From a bacterium (lineage in GTDB: Bacteria > Vulcanimicrobiota > JABDET01), in NCBI GenBank assembly GCA_021817145.1, contig JAKAVV010000019.1, positions 1 through 55,326 on the forward strand: a stretch of 55,326 nt of DNA, given 5' to 3'. The position numbers and the translations under genes were made by a program. This document shows, piece after piece, positions 20,774 through 29,095 of the stretch (its first letter is position 1; each line of letters starts with the position of its first letter). A model generated the notes under the pieces. It worked only from the letters and a program-made list of their open reading frames with translations, was not told where the DNA came from and made no database searches.

Positions 20774-21277
20774 TCAAACCTTAAACTCTGCAGCAACATC
20801 GGTACAGACTTCGCACTCCCGATCAACTGGGAACCTGTGGTACATTTCTTGACGAATCCGTTTTTCTCCTTCTTTCATGAGATCAAGAAGTGTGATTTGA
20901 TTTAAAATAGTATAAAGATGGTGAGCCAGAACAACAAAAATCGGGCGAATGCTGCAGCTTTTTAAGTGGACGCACTCTTCCTGGTCCCCTGTAAACCGAT
21001 CGCATAATTCAGTCGTAATTAAGCCGTCAAAAGCTTTTAAAATCGCTGCCAGCGGAATTTCCGATGGATTTCTGCTTAACTGGTAACCTCCGGCTGCTCC
21101 TCTAGAGCTGACAACCAGTCCCGCTTTTTTTAATTGAAGAAGCAGTTTCTCGGTGTAAGCGATTGAAAGCCCTTCTTCGCGAGAAATCTGATCAACGCTT
21201 GCCAGTTCATGAGGATAAGACTCAGCCAATTTTAAAATACAGCGCAGTCCGTACTCTTCAGAAGGAGTTATTCGCAT
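20774..21277 (-). CDS. Rrf2 family Fe-S sensing transcription regulator (IscR/SufR-like)
   Basis: 167 residues. Winged-helix HTH at residues ~1-75 (EYGLRCILKLAE, VDQISREEGLSIAYTEKLLLQLKKAGLVVSSRGAAGGYQLSR). Three cysteines, C92, C102 and C108 (C-x9-C-x5-C), occupy the Fe-S binding loop, somewhat wider than the C-x5-C-x5-C of E. coli IscR. A further C-E-V-C pair lies near residue 155-158 close to the C-terminus. Adjacent to and upstream of sufC on the same strand, it very likely senses cluster or oxidative status and controls the suf genes and itself. An AGGTG ribosome site precedes ATG 21277. Confidence 0.92.
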   Translation of the reverse strand: MRITPSEEYGLRCILKLAESYPHELASVDQISREEGLSIAYTEKLLLQLKKAGLVVSSRGAAGGYQLSRNPSEIPLAAILKAFDGLITTELCDRFTGDQEECVHLKSCSIRPIFVVLAHHLYTILNQITLLDLMKEGEKRIRQEMYHRFPVDRECEVCTDVAAEFKV

Positions 21278-21330
21278 GATTCACCTGTTCTTTTTTTACT
21301 CGTTACTCTACTAAAACTCTTCGTCCCTGA

Positions 21331-22359
21331 TTACATTTCTCCTTTCCAGTCTGAAATAAACTGGTTTAAGGGATCTTCAGTTTTTTCACTTTCTTGAGAG
21401 GCTAATCTTGTTTCCAGCAGCAGAGTGGTTCCATTTTTGTCCGTGCAGAGCCTTAATGAGTCCAGCAGCTCTAACATAATTTTGAAACCGTATCCAAGGG
21501 ATGGCTTTGTGGAATATCCTTTCATCAGAGTGGCTTTGGGAAGATTTGAAAAATCAATTCCAGGTCCATTGTCTTCGATCCAGACTCGAATTAAGTTTTC
21601 TTCTTGAGTCATTGTTATTGCCCCTTTTTCTCCATGTTTGATCACATTGGTGGCTGCTTCAGAAACGCAGAGGATCAGATCCTGAATTTTTTCTTCTTGA
21701 AGATTTTCTTCTCGGGCTATTTTTTCAACCAGATCTCTTGCTTTTTTTATATCTTCAGGGGCTGAGATTTCAGAAGCTGCGAGGATCTGGTTTTTTTTGC
21801 GGATGGCTTCTAATTCTTCTCTTTCTAGAAGTTCAAGCTTTCCGCTGGTAACAGCAGAGATGGCTTCTTTATAAAATTGTTTCCTTTTTTCTTCTTCTTC
21901 GATTCGCACTTCTCTTAAATCCAGTTCTCGAATTAAATCGGATTCGTACTGTTCTCTTCTTCTTTGTTTTTCTATCATTTCACGGGTGCGGAGCAGGTTT
22001 CTGATTCTCGCTAACATTTCAACGGAATTTAAAGGTTTAATCAGAAAATCATCTGCCCCTGCCTCAAACCCTTTGACTTTATCATCAGGAGAGCTCAAAG
22101 CTGTCATAAGAATAATGGGAATAAATTTGAACTGCTCTGATTCTTTTAAAATTCGGCAGACTTCATAGCCGCTGATATAAGGCATCATAACATCCAGAAG
22201 AATTAAGTCAGGGGTATTTTTCTGCGCTTTTTGGATACAGGTTTCTCCATCGTATCCTGTATCCACTTCGTATCCTTCGGCTTTCAGCTGCAAACTGATA
22301 AATTCGACATTATATTCACTGTCATCAATGATTAAAATTTTCTTTTTTTCTTGCGGCAT
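21331..22359 (-). CDS. Response regulator with RsbW-like histidine kinase ATPase output
   Basis: About 342 residues. REC domain at residues ~5-120 (ILIIDDSEYNVEF, LILLDVMMPYISGYEVC with the phosphoacceptor Asp, ILMTALSS, KPLN with its lysine). A charged coiled coil covers ~125-195 (RRREQYESDLIRELDLREVRIEEEEKRKQFY). From ~200 a GHKL ATPase of the anti-sigma/RsbW type follows: ILCVSEAATNVIKHG (N box), VWIEDNGPGIDFSN, MKGYSTKPSLGYGFKIMLELLD. It has no phosphatase domain. ATG 22359 is used; TTG 22374 overlaps the upstream stop and is an alternative. Probable role: phosphorylation-controlled protein kinase or sequestering factor in a partner-switch pathway. Operon with the CBS-BON gene. Confidence 0.85.
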   Translation of the reverse strand: MPQEKKKILIIDDSEYNVEFISLQLKAEGYEVDTGYDGETCIQKAQKNTPDLILLDVMMPYISGYEVCRILKESEQFKFIPIILMTALSSPDDKVKGFEAGADDFLIKPLNSVEMLARIRNLLRTREMIEKQRRREQYESDLIRELDLREVRIEEEEKRKQFYKEAISAVTSGKLELLEREELEAIRKKNQILAASEISAPEDIKKARDLVEKIAREENLQEEKIQDLILCVSEAATNVIKHGEKGAITMTQEENLIRVWIEDNGPGIDFSNLPKATLMKGYSTKPSLGYGFKIMLELLDSLRLCTDKNGTTLLLETRLASQESEKTEDPLNQFISDWKGEM

Positions 22360-22366
22360 GGGAAGG

Positions 22367-23053
22367 TTATTCAACCAGGCTGTTTATCAGCAGATCGCTC
22401 TCGACTTTTTTCACTCCCCGGATGCTTTTTACGACTTCTTTAAGCAGTTCTAAATTTTCCTTTGAGTCAATCTCCCCTTTTAGAAAAACAACTCCATTCT
22501 GGCTGGAAACTTTAAGATTGGCGACAGGAAGACAGATGCCTTTTTTCAGCACCTGCGCAACCAGTTCTGAAATCTCCTCATCTGTGGGATTGTGTTTTTC
22601 AAATTCCCTTTCTTGACGGATGATAAACTGCATGATATCGCTTCTGCTAATAATTCCAATCAGCTTTTTTCCTCTGACCACTGGAATAGGGTTCACTTTT
22701 TTTTGGATCATCAGGTCAACCACTGACTCGATGTTTTTTTCTTCAGAAATAACGACGGGATCGCTGCTCATCACATCCCGCGCTGTCTGCCCGCCGATTT
22801 TCCGATACTTATGAATCACAGGTTGGGGATCGCAGTAAACCTCTTCTTGATCTAAAAGAATTTTGATGGCAGGCAGTTTGATCCGATATAATAGATCAGC
22901 CTCTGTAACAATTCCTTCCAGTTCATATTTTTCATTTACCACTGGTATTCCAGAAAAGTGGTGTTTTAGAAGAAGAGACACAACTTCTCTTACAGGTGTC
23001 TCAGGAGAGACTGTTATGATATTTTTGGTCATGATTTCTTTGATGGCTTTCAT
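22367..23053 (-). CDS. CBS domain pair plus BON domain protein
   Basis: 228 residues. Two CBS motifs: IMTKNIITVSPETPVREVVSLLLKHHFSGIPVVNEKYELEGIVTEADLL (1-55) and VMSSDPVVISEEKNIESVVDLMIQKKVNPIPVVRGKKLIGIISRSDIM (~90-140). The C-terminal BON domain (~155-225) has LKVSSQNGVVFLKGEIDS and VKSIRGVKKVESDLLI. CBS pairs bind adenine nucleotides; BON domains contact membranes or lipids. AAGGA precedes ATG 23053. It lies upstream of the REC-HATPase gene with overlapping ends, so it may sense energy state for that pathway (inference). Confidence 0.87.
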   Translation of the reverse strand: MKAIKEIMTKNIITVSPETPVREVVSLLLKHHFSGIPVVNEKYELEGIVTEADLLYRIKLPAIKILLDQEEVYCDPQPVIHKYRKIGGQTARDVMSSDPVVISEEKNIESVVDLMIQKKVNPIPVVRGKKLIGIISRSDIMQFIIRQEREFEKHNPTDEEISELVAQVLKKGICLPVANLKVSSQNGVVFLKGEIDSKENLELLKEVVKSIRGVKKVESDLLINSLVE

Positions 23054-23077
23054 AATGTATTCCTTAAATTTAGGTTT

Positions 23078-23542
23078 TTAAATTTTGTATCCTTCTTCTC
23101 TGGTCGTTTTGATGGCAAATTGGACAACTTCCACAATAAACGGGAAATCAGGGAAAGCAATATCATGGATTTCAAATGACTGCTCTTGATCCCGAAGAAT
23201 CAAGGCTGTGTAAAAAGGGGGGATTTTTTTTGTTCGCGCGCTTCTCATCTCTTTCCAGGAAAGGGCTATTTTTTTATCTTTTCGCTGGAAAGTGATGAGC
23301 TGAGGAGTGATGGTCACATGGTTCCCGTAACAGTCGAAGATCATTTTAACGAGAAGGATTAAAATGATTCCTGCGACAAAAAAAGGGATGGTGTTGTAAT
23401 CTTTTAAAATTCCGTAGCTCTTTCCTCTTTCAAAAAGGTAAATTCCGTAAACGATGAGTCCAAGAGCAGTGAATCCAAACAGAGAAAAAATTACATAGAA
23501 CCTGCCTGCAGGTTTAGAAGAAAACGTTTTTTCTTTTTTCAT
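23078..23542 (-). CDS. Small membrane protein with PH-like C-terminal region
   Basis: 154 residues. Two transmembrane helices (FYVIFSLFGFTALGLIVYGIYLF and TIPFFVAGIILILLVKMIF), then a cytoplasmic beta-rich part (NHVTITPQLITFQRKDKKIALSWKEMRSARTKKIPPFYTALILRDQEQSFEIHD) resembling a bacterial PH-like domain. Function unknown. It is divergent from the RsbW-like gene at 23622 and heads the CBS-BON / REC-HATPase string, 24 bp upstream of the next gene. Confidence 0.65.
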   Translation of the reverse strand: MKKEKTFSSKPAGRFYVIFSLFGFTALGLIVYGIYLFERGKSYGILKDYNTIPFFVAGIILILLVKMIFDCYGNHVTITPQLITFQRKDKKIALSWKEMRSARTKKIPPFYTALILRDQEQSFEIHDIAFPDFPFIVEVVQFAIKTTREEGYKI

Positions 23543-23621
23543 AATTCTTTCACGATGAAAGCGCTGCGATAAACCTGTTTCATGGAAAGGATTAAATGAA
23601 AGTGAAAGGAAATCCTTCTAA

Positions 23622-24041
23622 ATGGATTCGAGTTTTTCTCTGGAAGAGAGACATCGAATATCGGCGAATCTGAAAAATGGCGCTGTTGTTCGTTCCCTGG
23701 TTGGAGATTTTTCCCAAAAGGTCGGGCTGTCAGAGTCTCAAGGGAGCAATTTGCAGCTGGCAGTCAGCGAAGCGTTTAATAATGCTGTGGAACATGGCTT
23801 TGGTTTAGATAATAAACAAAAGGTTATTTTGCGGCTGAAAGCCACTTCCAAAAAGTTTTCAGCGGAAATCGAGGATTCGGGCAGAGGATTGGATTTTCAC
23901 GGGTTTGGTTTTTGGAGCTGTTTTTCTCTATCTGGAGAAAGAGGGCGTGGAATGCAGATTATTGCCGCTTTAATCGATGGGATTGAACTGGAAAACTTAT
24001 TTCCTTCAGGAACCAGAATTGTTCTCACGAAATGGCTGTAG
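23622..24041 (+). CDS. RsbW-like serine kinase / anti-sigma-type ATP-binding protein
   Basis: 139 residues with a stand-alone GHKL ATPase: LQLAVSEAFNNAVEHGFG (N box), FSAEIEDSGRGLDF (G1 box), GERGRGMQIIAALID (G2 box) and a final strand. Members of this HATPase_c_2 family phosphorylate STAS-domain antagonists or hold sigma factors. No STAS protein or partner sigma is in the window. AAAGGA lies 11 nt upstream of ATG 23622. The last 36 bp overlap the end of the TPR-GGDEF gene on the other strand. Confidence 0.82.
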   Translation: MDSSFSLEERHRISANLKNGAVVRSLVGDFSQKVGLSESQGSNLQLAVSEAFNNAVEHGFGLDNKQKVILRLKATSKKFSAEIEDSGRGLDFHGFGFWSCFSLSGERGRGMQIIAALIDGIELENLFPSGTRIVLTKWL

Positions 24042-26402
24042 TTGGGCAGAGGCTAAAGCGGATTCAGCTTTTTTTATCAAGCTCTCTAAATCGCTTCCAT
24101 CATCAGGATAAACCGATGCCCCGGCTCGAACTTCAAGGGGGCTGTCAACCCCGTAAAAACTTGTCTTGGAAACTCTGTCACAGATTTTTTCAAGGATAGC
24201 AAGAGTCTCTTTTTTATTTTTTTCGCTGAACATGATGAGCAGGCGATCTTCCCTGTCAGAGGAAAAAAAATCAATCACCCGCATAAAGGATTGAGATAAA
24301 GAAGCAAGCTGAGGCATCACGCGGCGCGAGCGATCCGGAGAAAGCGGTTTTTCAAACTGCAGAAGCCCCAGGGAAATTTTATATTTGCGTTCAGCCGCCT
24401 GTTTTATTTCTTCTTCAAACCGAAATTTGAAAGTGTGAAATGGAGGGAGATCCCCCACTCCTTGTATTCCTCCCGCTTCTGAGGATTTAGAGGGGGTTTC
24501 CGCTTTTTCCGTTTTCAGCGCTAGAGTGACTCGATTCCTTCCATTTTTTTTTGATTGATAAAGCGCTTGATCCGAAACTTTAATGAGTTCCCAATCGCTT
24601 TTTGCATGATCCGGATAAGTGGCAGCTCCAATGCTGATTGAAACGTGAACTGCTGGAGGGATCCCTGAAAATTCATGAGTGTAAACAGATAACCTGATTC
24701 TTTCCGCTGTTTCCCCGGCTTTCTCAAGTGAAGAGGTTGGGAGAATGACAGCAAATTCTTCCCCTCCATATCGGGCAACTGTGTCAATTCCATCTCTGAC
24801 ATTTTGTTTTAAAATTTGAGCCAGTTCTCTTAAAACAGTGTCCCCTTCTAAATGTCCATACGTGTCATTCAATTTTTTAAAATGGTCAATATCAATCATC
24901 AATAAACTGCAAGGTTTTTGATAACGTTCGATATTTTTCAACTCTTCGGTTAACGCTTCTTTAAAGGCGCGTTTGTTGTAAAGCTGGGTTTGTTCATCCA
25001 GAACGGATAACTCATAAAGCATTGATTTTTCTAGAACTCCTGCGGCATTCTGGAGCAATTGATAAGCGGTCTCTTTCTTCTTTTTAATTTCCTTCACTTG
25101 ATCTTTAAACCGCGCTTTATGTATTCCGCCTAATAGCAGAAAAGCTAAAATTTTGGTTTTCTCGGAAAAAGGGAGGATCAGCCTCATGTCGTTCTTTTCA
25201 ATGACATCTTTGGCATTTGGGAAGGCATCTAAAAAAAAGGTGCTTTTATATGCCTGGGTGGCTCCAATGGGTTTCCCCTCATAAATTCGGAGCCATTTTT
25301 TTACCATTTCAGGATTCATGTCAAGGGTGTTTGCAGCTGTTACTTTCAGGTTTGTATAAGCGCATTTTAGTTGGGTCTCTTCTCGATTTGTCAGCAGAAA
25401 CAGCCCTTTCGGCATTTTAAAGAATTCAAGAAAATACTCGGTCAAAAATTCAATGATCTCTTGAGTATCACTGAACTCTTCTAATCTCTGGTTAAAAGTT
25501 TCAAGGCGCGGATTTGGAGCCCCTTCTTTTTTTCCTGTTAGCTTAAAAAAGTAAATGACTGCTGCTGTGAAAAAAATAAGAATGACAGCAAAAGCTCCGA
25601 TTAACCAGTGGATTTTTTCTGTTTGAAAAAGATTTTGCGATTGGAGTAAAATTTGCTCGGCTTTTCTATTTTCAGGCTGCAGTTTAAGCGCTTTTTTTGC
25701 GTCTTTAATGGCTTCGGCGTATTTTCCCGCTGCTTCTGCAGCTCTGGCTGTGTCTAATAAAATTCCTGTATTGTTGGGTTCTAAATGCAGGGCATGTTCG
25801 GCTGCTGTTAAGGATTTGTCGATTTGATGATTGAGGAAGTAAAGCTCAGACAGCGTTTCCCAGATTCTGGCATTGTCGGCGTTTTTAGGGAGCATTCCAG
25901 TAAAATTTCGAATGGCGGCAGAGATGTACGATTTTTGTTCTCTGCATATCTGCAGAATATGAACGATTGAATAGTGTTCTGCAGGGGTGGAATTTCCGGC
26001 GCTTAATGCGACAGCTTTTTGGAAATTATAGAGAGCTGAAGGGAGATCCCCCAAGCTTTGATTCGTCATCCCCAGATCAAAATAAGCGCCTGAATTATCA
26101 GGATGTACTGCCAGAACAGCTTCATACTGATCTTTAGCTCTTTGGAATGCGCGCAGGCGGTAATACAGTCCCCCTAGAGCGAAACGATAGGTTATGTTGT
26201 CCGGATTGGAAGAGACCGCATTTTGCAGAAGAAGGACAGCTTCCTGGATCTGCCCCTGCTGCACTGCCTCTTGCGCCTGCTGCAGAGGGGTCTGCGCCTG
26301 GACGCTGTTTAAATGATTACGATTGAAAGTTTGAGAAGAACCCGCAGCTGAAATCATCAAGAAAAGCAAAACAGGGAAGAGAAGAAATTTAAAACGTTTC
26401 AT
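24006..26402 (-). CDS. TPR-transmembrane-GGDEF diguanylate cyclase
   Basis: 798 residues. An N-terminal hydrophobic signal (KFLLFPVLLFLMISAAGSSQ), then about six tetratricopeptide repeats up to ~255 outside the cytoplasm, a transmembrane helix (WLIGAFAVILIFFTAAVIYFF, ~265-290), a GAF-like region (~300-455), and a GGDEF domain (~470-635) with the active sequence RYGGEEFAVILPT near 543. From ~650 a second, divergent GGDEF-like module follows (ISLGLLQFEKPL, RVRAGASVYPDDG-type end) without the signature. It should make c-di-GMP in response to a periplasmic cue bound by the TPRs. A good promoter (26412-26441) lies just upstream. It overlaps the RsbW-like gene tail to tail. Confidence 0.9.
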   Translation of the reverse strand: MKRFKFLLFPVLLFLMISAAGSSQTFNRNHLNSVQAQTPLQQAQEAVQQGQIQEAVLLLQNAVSSNPDNITYRFALGGLYYRLRAFQRAKDQYEAVLAVHPDNSGAYFDLGMTNQSLGDLPSALYNFQKAVALSAGNSTPAEHYSIVHILQICREQKSYISAAIRNFTGMLPKNADNARIWETLSELYFLNHQIDKSLTAAEHALHLEPNNTGILLDTARAAEAAGKYAEAIKDAKKALKLQPENRKAEQILLQSQNLFQTEKIHWLIGAFAVILIFFTAAVIYFFKLTGKKEGAPNPRLETFNQRLEEFSDTQEIIEFLTEYFLEFFKMPKGLFLLTNREETQLKCAYTNLKVTAANTLDMNPEMVKKWLRIYEGKPIGATQAYKSTFFLDAFPNAKDVIEKNDMRLILPFSEKTKILAFLLLGGIHKARFKDQVKEIKKKKETAYQLLQNAAGVLEKSMLYELSVLDEQTQLYNKRAFKEALTEELKNIERYQKPCSLLMIDIDHFKKLNDTYGHLEGDTVLRELAQILKQNVRDGIDTVARYGGEEFAVILPTSSLEKAGETAERIRLSVYTHEFSGIPPAVHVSISIGAATYPDHAKSDWELIKVSDQALYQSKKNGRNRVTLALKTEKAETPSKSSEAGGIQGVGDLPPFHTFKFRFEEEIKQAAERKYKISLGLLQFEKPLSPDRSRRVMPQLASLSQSFMRVIDFFSSDREDRLLIMFSEKNKKETLAILEKICDRVSKTSFYGVDSPLEVRAGASVYPDDGSDLESLIKKAESALASAQLQPFRENNSGS

Positions 26403-26411
26403 CCTGGCTCC

Positions 26412-26441
26412 ATTATATCATATTTAATAATCGAGTTTCAA
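26412..26441 (-). promoter_or_regulatory. Sigma-70-like promoter of the TPR-GGDEF gene
   Basis: On the reverse strand TTGAAA (26441-26436) and TATAAT (26417-26412) are separated by 18 bp. The -10 box ends 9 bp before the ATG at 26402, so the transcript would have almost no leader. Confidence 0.7.
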
Positions 26442-26468
26442 TAGAGGATTCCTGCCGCTCCTTTAGAA

Positions 26469-26491
26469 AAGAATAGAAACTGTCTATTCTT
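26469..26491. promoter_or_regulatory. Inverted repeat upstream of the response regulator gene
   Basis: AAGAATAGA and TCTATTCTT form a perfect 9-bp inverted repeat around AACTG, followed at once by GGGGGC, a possible ribosome site, and the ATG at 26501. It may be an operator or an RNA hairpin that influences translation. Confidence 0.5.
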
Positions 26492-26500
26492 GGGGGCATT

Positions 26501-26887
26501 ATGGAAAAGCTGAAAAAAATCTTGATTGTCGAAGATGAGGATGGAATCCGCGCTTTTGTGAAGGCTTATTTAGAATCAGAAGGATTTGAAGTTTTAGAAG
26601 CCTCTAATGGGAAAGAGGGGCTTGACGTGGTGTTAAAAGAAACCCCGGATTTGATTATTACCGATATTATGATGCCTGTCATGGATGGAATCGAGTTTTT
26701 CAAAGAAGTTCGCAAACTTCCCGAGGCTAAAGATCTGCCTGTGATCATGTTAACGGTAAAAGATGAGTTTAACGATATTAAGTATGCTTATCTTTTAGGA
26801 GTGGAGGAGTACATCACAAAACCGTTTGATCCAAGTCTATTAGTAAGCCGAATCCGTCAGGTTTTTGCAAGTGAGAAATCGGTGTGA
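26501..26887 (+). CDS. Single-domain response regulator
   Basis: 128 residues made of a receiver domain only: ILIVEDEDGIRAFV, DLIITDIMMPVMDGIEFF with the phosphoacceptor Asp, VIMLTVKDE, and YITKPFDPSLLVSRI with the conserved lysine. No output domain, so it acts through protein contact. It starts 10 nt after GGGGGC and ends in a GTGA overlap with dxr; whether it belongs functionally to dxr or to the signalling island on its left is open. Confidence 0.93.
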   Translation: MEKLKKILIVEDEDGIRAFVKAYLESEGFEVLEASNGKEGLDVVLKETPDLIITDIMMPVMDGIEFFKEVRKLPEAKDLPVIMLTVKDEFNDIKYAYLLGVEEYITKPFDPSLLVSRIRQVFASEKSV

Positions 26888-28047
26888 AAAAGATCTCTCT
26901 TCTGGGTTCAACAGGATCCATTGGATGTCAGACTCTTGAAGTTGTCAGTCGAAATCCTGACAAATTGAAGATTGCGGCTCTTGCTGCAGGAAAAGGAAGT
27001 CTTGAGAGATTTCTAAATCAGATCCATCAGTATGAACCTGAATTCGTCGCGGTTCCTGATGAAGAATCAAGCGCCTGGCTTAAGGCGCGTTTAAAAGGAT
27101 ATAAAGGTGAGATTTCTTATGGGCAGCCAGCTCTTGCTGAGGCTGCTGTTTTCTCCTCTGCTACCCATCTTGTGGTTGCTGTTGTTGGATCTCTTGGTCT
27201 TGTCCCAACGTTAGAGGGGATTGCTCATGGGAAAATCGTTGCCCTTGCGAATAAAGAAACTCTTGTGGCAGGGGGGCATTTAGTAGATGAAGCCTTGAAA
27301 AAATATCAGGGGACGTTAATTCCGATTGACAGCGAACACAGCGCTATTTTTCAATGTTTAAAAGGGGAAGAAAGGAAGAATATAAGACAAATATGGCTGA
27401 CTGCTTCTGGTGGACCTTTCAGAGGATATACAAAAGAAAAACTCAAGACAGTAACAAAAGATCAGGTTTTAAATCATCCGATTTGGAAAATGGGGAGTAA
27501 AATTACGGTTGATTCGGCTTCATTAATGAATAAAGGGCTTGAAGTGATTGAGGCAAAATGGCTTTTTGGAGTTTCACCTGACCAGATTCGGGTGGTTGTT
27601 CATCCCCAGGGGATTGTTCATTCCATGGTTGAATTTTGCGATGGATCGATTATCGCTCAGTTGGGCGCGCCTGATATGAGAACTCCGATTCAAATTGCTT
27701 TAAGTTATCCTGATAGATGGGGATCCCCTTCCCCAGGGTTGGATATTACAAAATCGAGTTCATTAACGTTTGAGGATCCTGATTTTGAAGTTTTCCCCTG
27801 TTTGAAGTACGCTTTTGAAGCAGCTCAAGTCGGAGGAACCCTTCCCGCTGTTTTGAATGCGGCTAATGAAGCAGCTGTTCAGTTTTTCCTCGAAGAGAGG
27901 ATCTCCTTTTTTGAGATTCCAAAACTTGTAAGGGCTGCCATGAAGGAGCATCCTGTTCAGTCTTTCCCTAATTTGGAACAGGTCTTGGAAGTTGATCAAT
28001 GGGGAAGAGAATTTGTAAAATCGGAACTGGTGCATGAATCCGCATGA
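26884..28047 (+). CDS. dxr: 1-deoxy-D-xylulose 5-phosphate reductoisomerase
   Basis: 387 residues of the non-mevalonate isoprenoid pathway, converting DXP to MEP with NADPH and a divalent metal. Motifs: LLGSTGSIGCQTLEVV (NADPH), ALANKETLVAGG, PIDSEHSAIFQCL, TASGGPFR, HPIWKMGSKITVDSASLMNKGLEVIEA (substrate and metal) and VVHPQGIVHSMVEFCDGS. GTG 26884 gives the exact family start (VKKISLLGSTGSIG) and overlaps the previous stop. The 3' end overlaps the prenyl transferase gene by 14 bp. Confidence 0.95.
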   Translation: MKKISLLGSTGSIGCQTLEVVSRNPDKLKIAALAAGKGSLERFLNQIHQYEPEFVAVPDEESSAWLKARLKGYKGEISYGQPALAEAAVFSSATHLVVAVVGSLGLVPTLEGIAHGKIVALANKETLVAGGHLVDEALKKYQGTLIPIDSEHSAIFQCLKGEERKNIRQIWLTASGGPFRGYTKEKLKTVTKDQVLNHPIWKMGSKITVDSASLMNKGLEVIEAKWLFGVSPDQIRVVVHPQGIVHSMVEFCDGSIIAQLGAPDMRTPIQIALSYPDRWGSPSPGLDITKSSSLTFEDPDFEVFPCLKYAFEAAQVGGTLPAVLNAANEAAVQFFLEERISFFEIPKLVRAAMKEHPVQSFPNLEQVLEVDQWGREFVKSELVHESA

Positions 28048-29095
28048 ATTAATCGAGAAATATGGAGCCCAGGTCGATCAAGAGATTCGAGATTGGTTTG
28101 CTGCTTTTAGTCGTCCTATTTTACTCTATTCATTGGCAGAATACCATTTGGGATGGAAAGATGACAAATTAAACCCCTGTCAGCAGCGCCAGGGTAAAAT
28201 GCTCCGCCCGCTGATCGCTCTTTTAACTTACCAGGCTTTCAGGGACGATTTTCAGAGAATTCTCCCTTTTGCCGCTTCGTGCGAGCTTTATCACAATCAC
28301 ACCCTTGTTTTTGATGATATTCAGGACGGGGATAAATTTAGAAGAAACAGACCTACAGTATGGAATTTATGGGGAATAGGGCAGGGGATAAACACCGGAC
28401 TTTTGTTAGGTTATGTGTCTCAGATTTTTCTTTTGAAGCTGAGAGAAAAAGGGGTTTCGGATCAGAAGATTTTCATGCTCCTGGAATCCTTTAATGAGAT
28501 GACTCTGGAGCTGGCTGAAGGGCAGTCCCTTGATCTGGATTTTGAAAAAAGACAAGAGGTTTCACCTGAAGAGTATCTGGTCATGATTGGGAAAAAGACA
28601 GGAGCTTTGATTGGGGTGTGCGCTTATGGAGGGGCTCTTCTGTCAGAATCTGATCTCGATCAGGCTGAAAAATTTAAGCTGTTTGGAAGAAAGCTGGGAA
28701 CGGCTATGCAGATTCGAGATGATCTGGTCGGAATTTGGGGTGAAACCCAGGAATCGGGAAAAGAATCGGGGAAAGATTTATGGAGAAAGAAAAAAACATT
28801 TCCTGTCCTGAAAGCGGCAAGTGTTTTAAATGGAGAGAACCTTCGTTTAGTAAAAGCTTATTACGCTTCAGATATCACCTCATCAGATGAGATGATTCAG
28901 AAGATGATAAAAGTTTTTGAAGAAGCCGGTGTTCGGGAAATGACCCTGCAGAAGGCGAATGAATATTTGAAAGAAGCCTTTGAAATTCTTGAGTCCCTCC
29001 CCATTCCGCAGAAGCAGCTGGAGCCCCTTAAGAGTTTCTCAAAGCATGCTTTCGAAGCGATTGGAACGTTGAGGCAGCCTCTCCCAAAATCGTGA
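28034..29095 (+). CDS. Polyprenyl (geranylgeranyl-type) diphosphate synthase
   Basis: 353 residues of the all-helical trans-prenyltransferase family. The first aspartate-rich motif is FDDIQDGDKFRRNRPT (~residue 95) and the second IRDDLVGIWG (~230, DDxxG rather than DDxxD). GKMLRPLIALLTYQAF carries the conserved K/R of the IPP site, and KKKTFPVLKA the usual lysines. Chain length cannot be set from inspection. It lies directly downstream of dxr with a 14-bp overlap and 4 bp over the next start, giving an isoprenoid-lipid operon. Confidence 0.88.
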   Translation: MNPHELIEKYGAQVDQEIRDWFAAFSRPILLYSLAEYHLGWKDDKLNPCQQRQGKMLRPLIALLTYQAFRDDFQRILPFAASCELYHNHTLVFDDIQDGDKFRRNRPTVWNLWGIGQGINTGLLLGYVSQIFLLKLREKGVSDQKIFMLLESFNEMTLELAEGQSLDLDFEKRQEVSPEEYLVMIGKKTGALIGVCAYGGALLSESDLDQAEKFKLFGRKLGTAMQIRDDLVGIWGETQESGKESGKDLWRKKKTFPVLKAASVLNGENLRLVKAYYASDITSSDEMIQKMIKVFEEAGVREMTLQKANEYLKEAFEILESLPIPQKQLEPLKSFSKHAFEAIGTLRQPLPKS

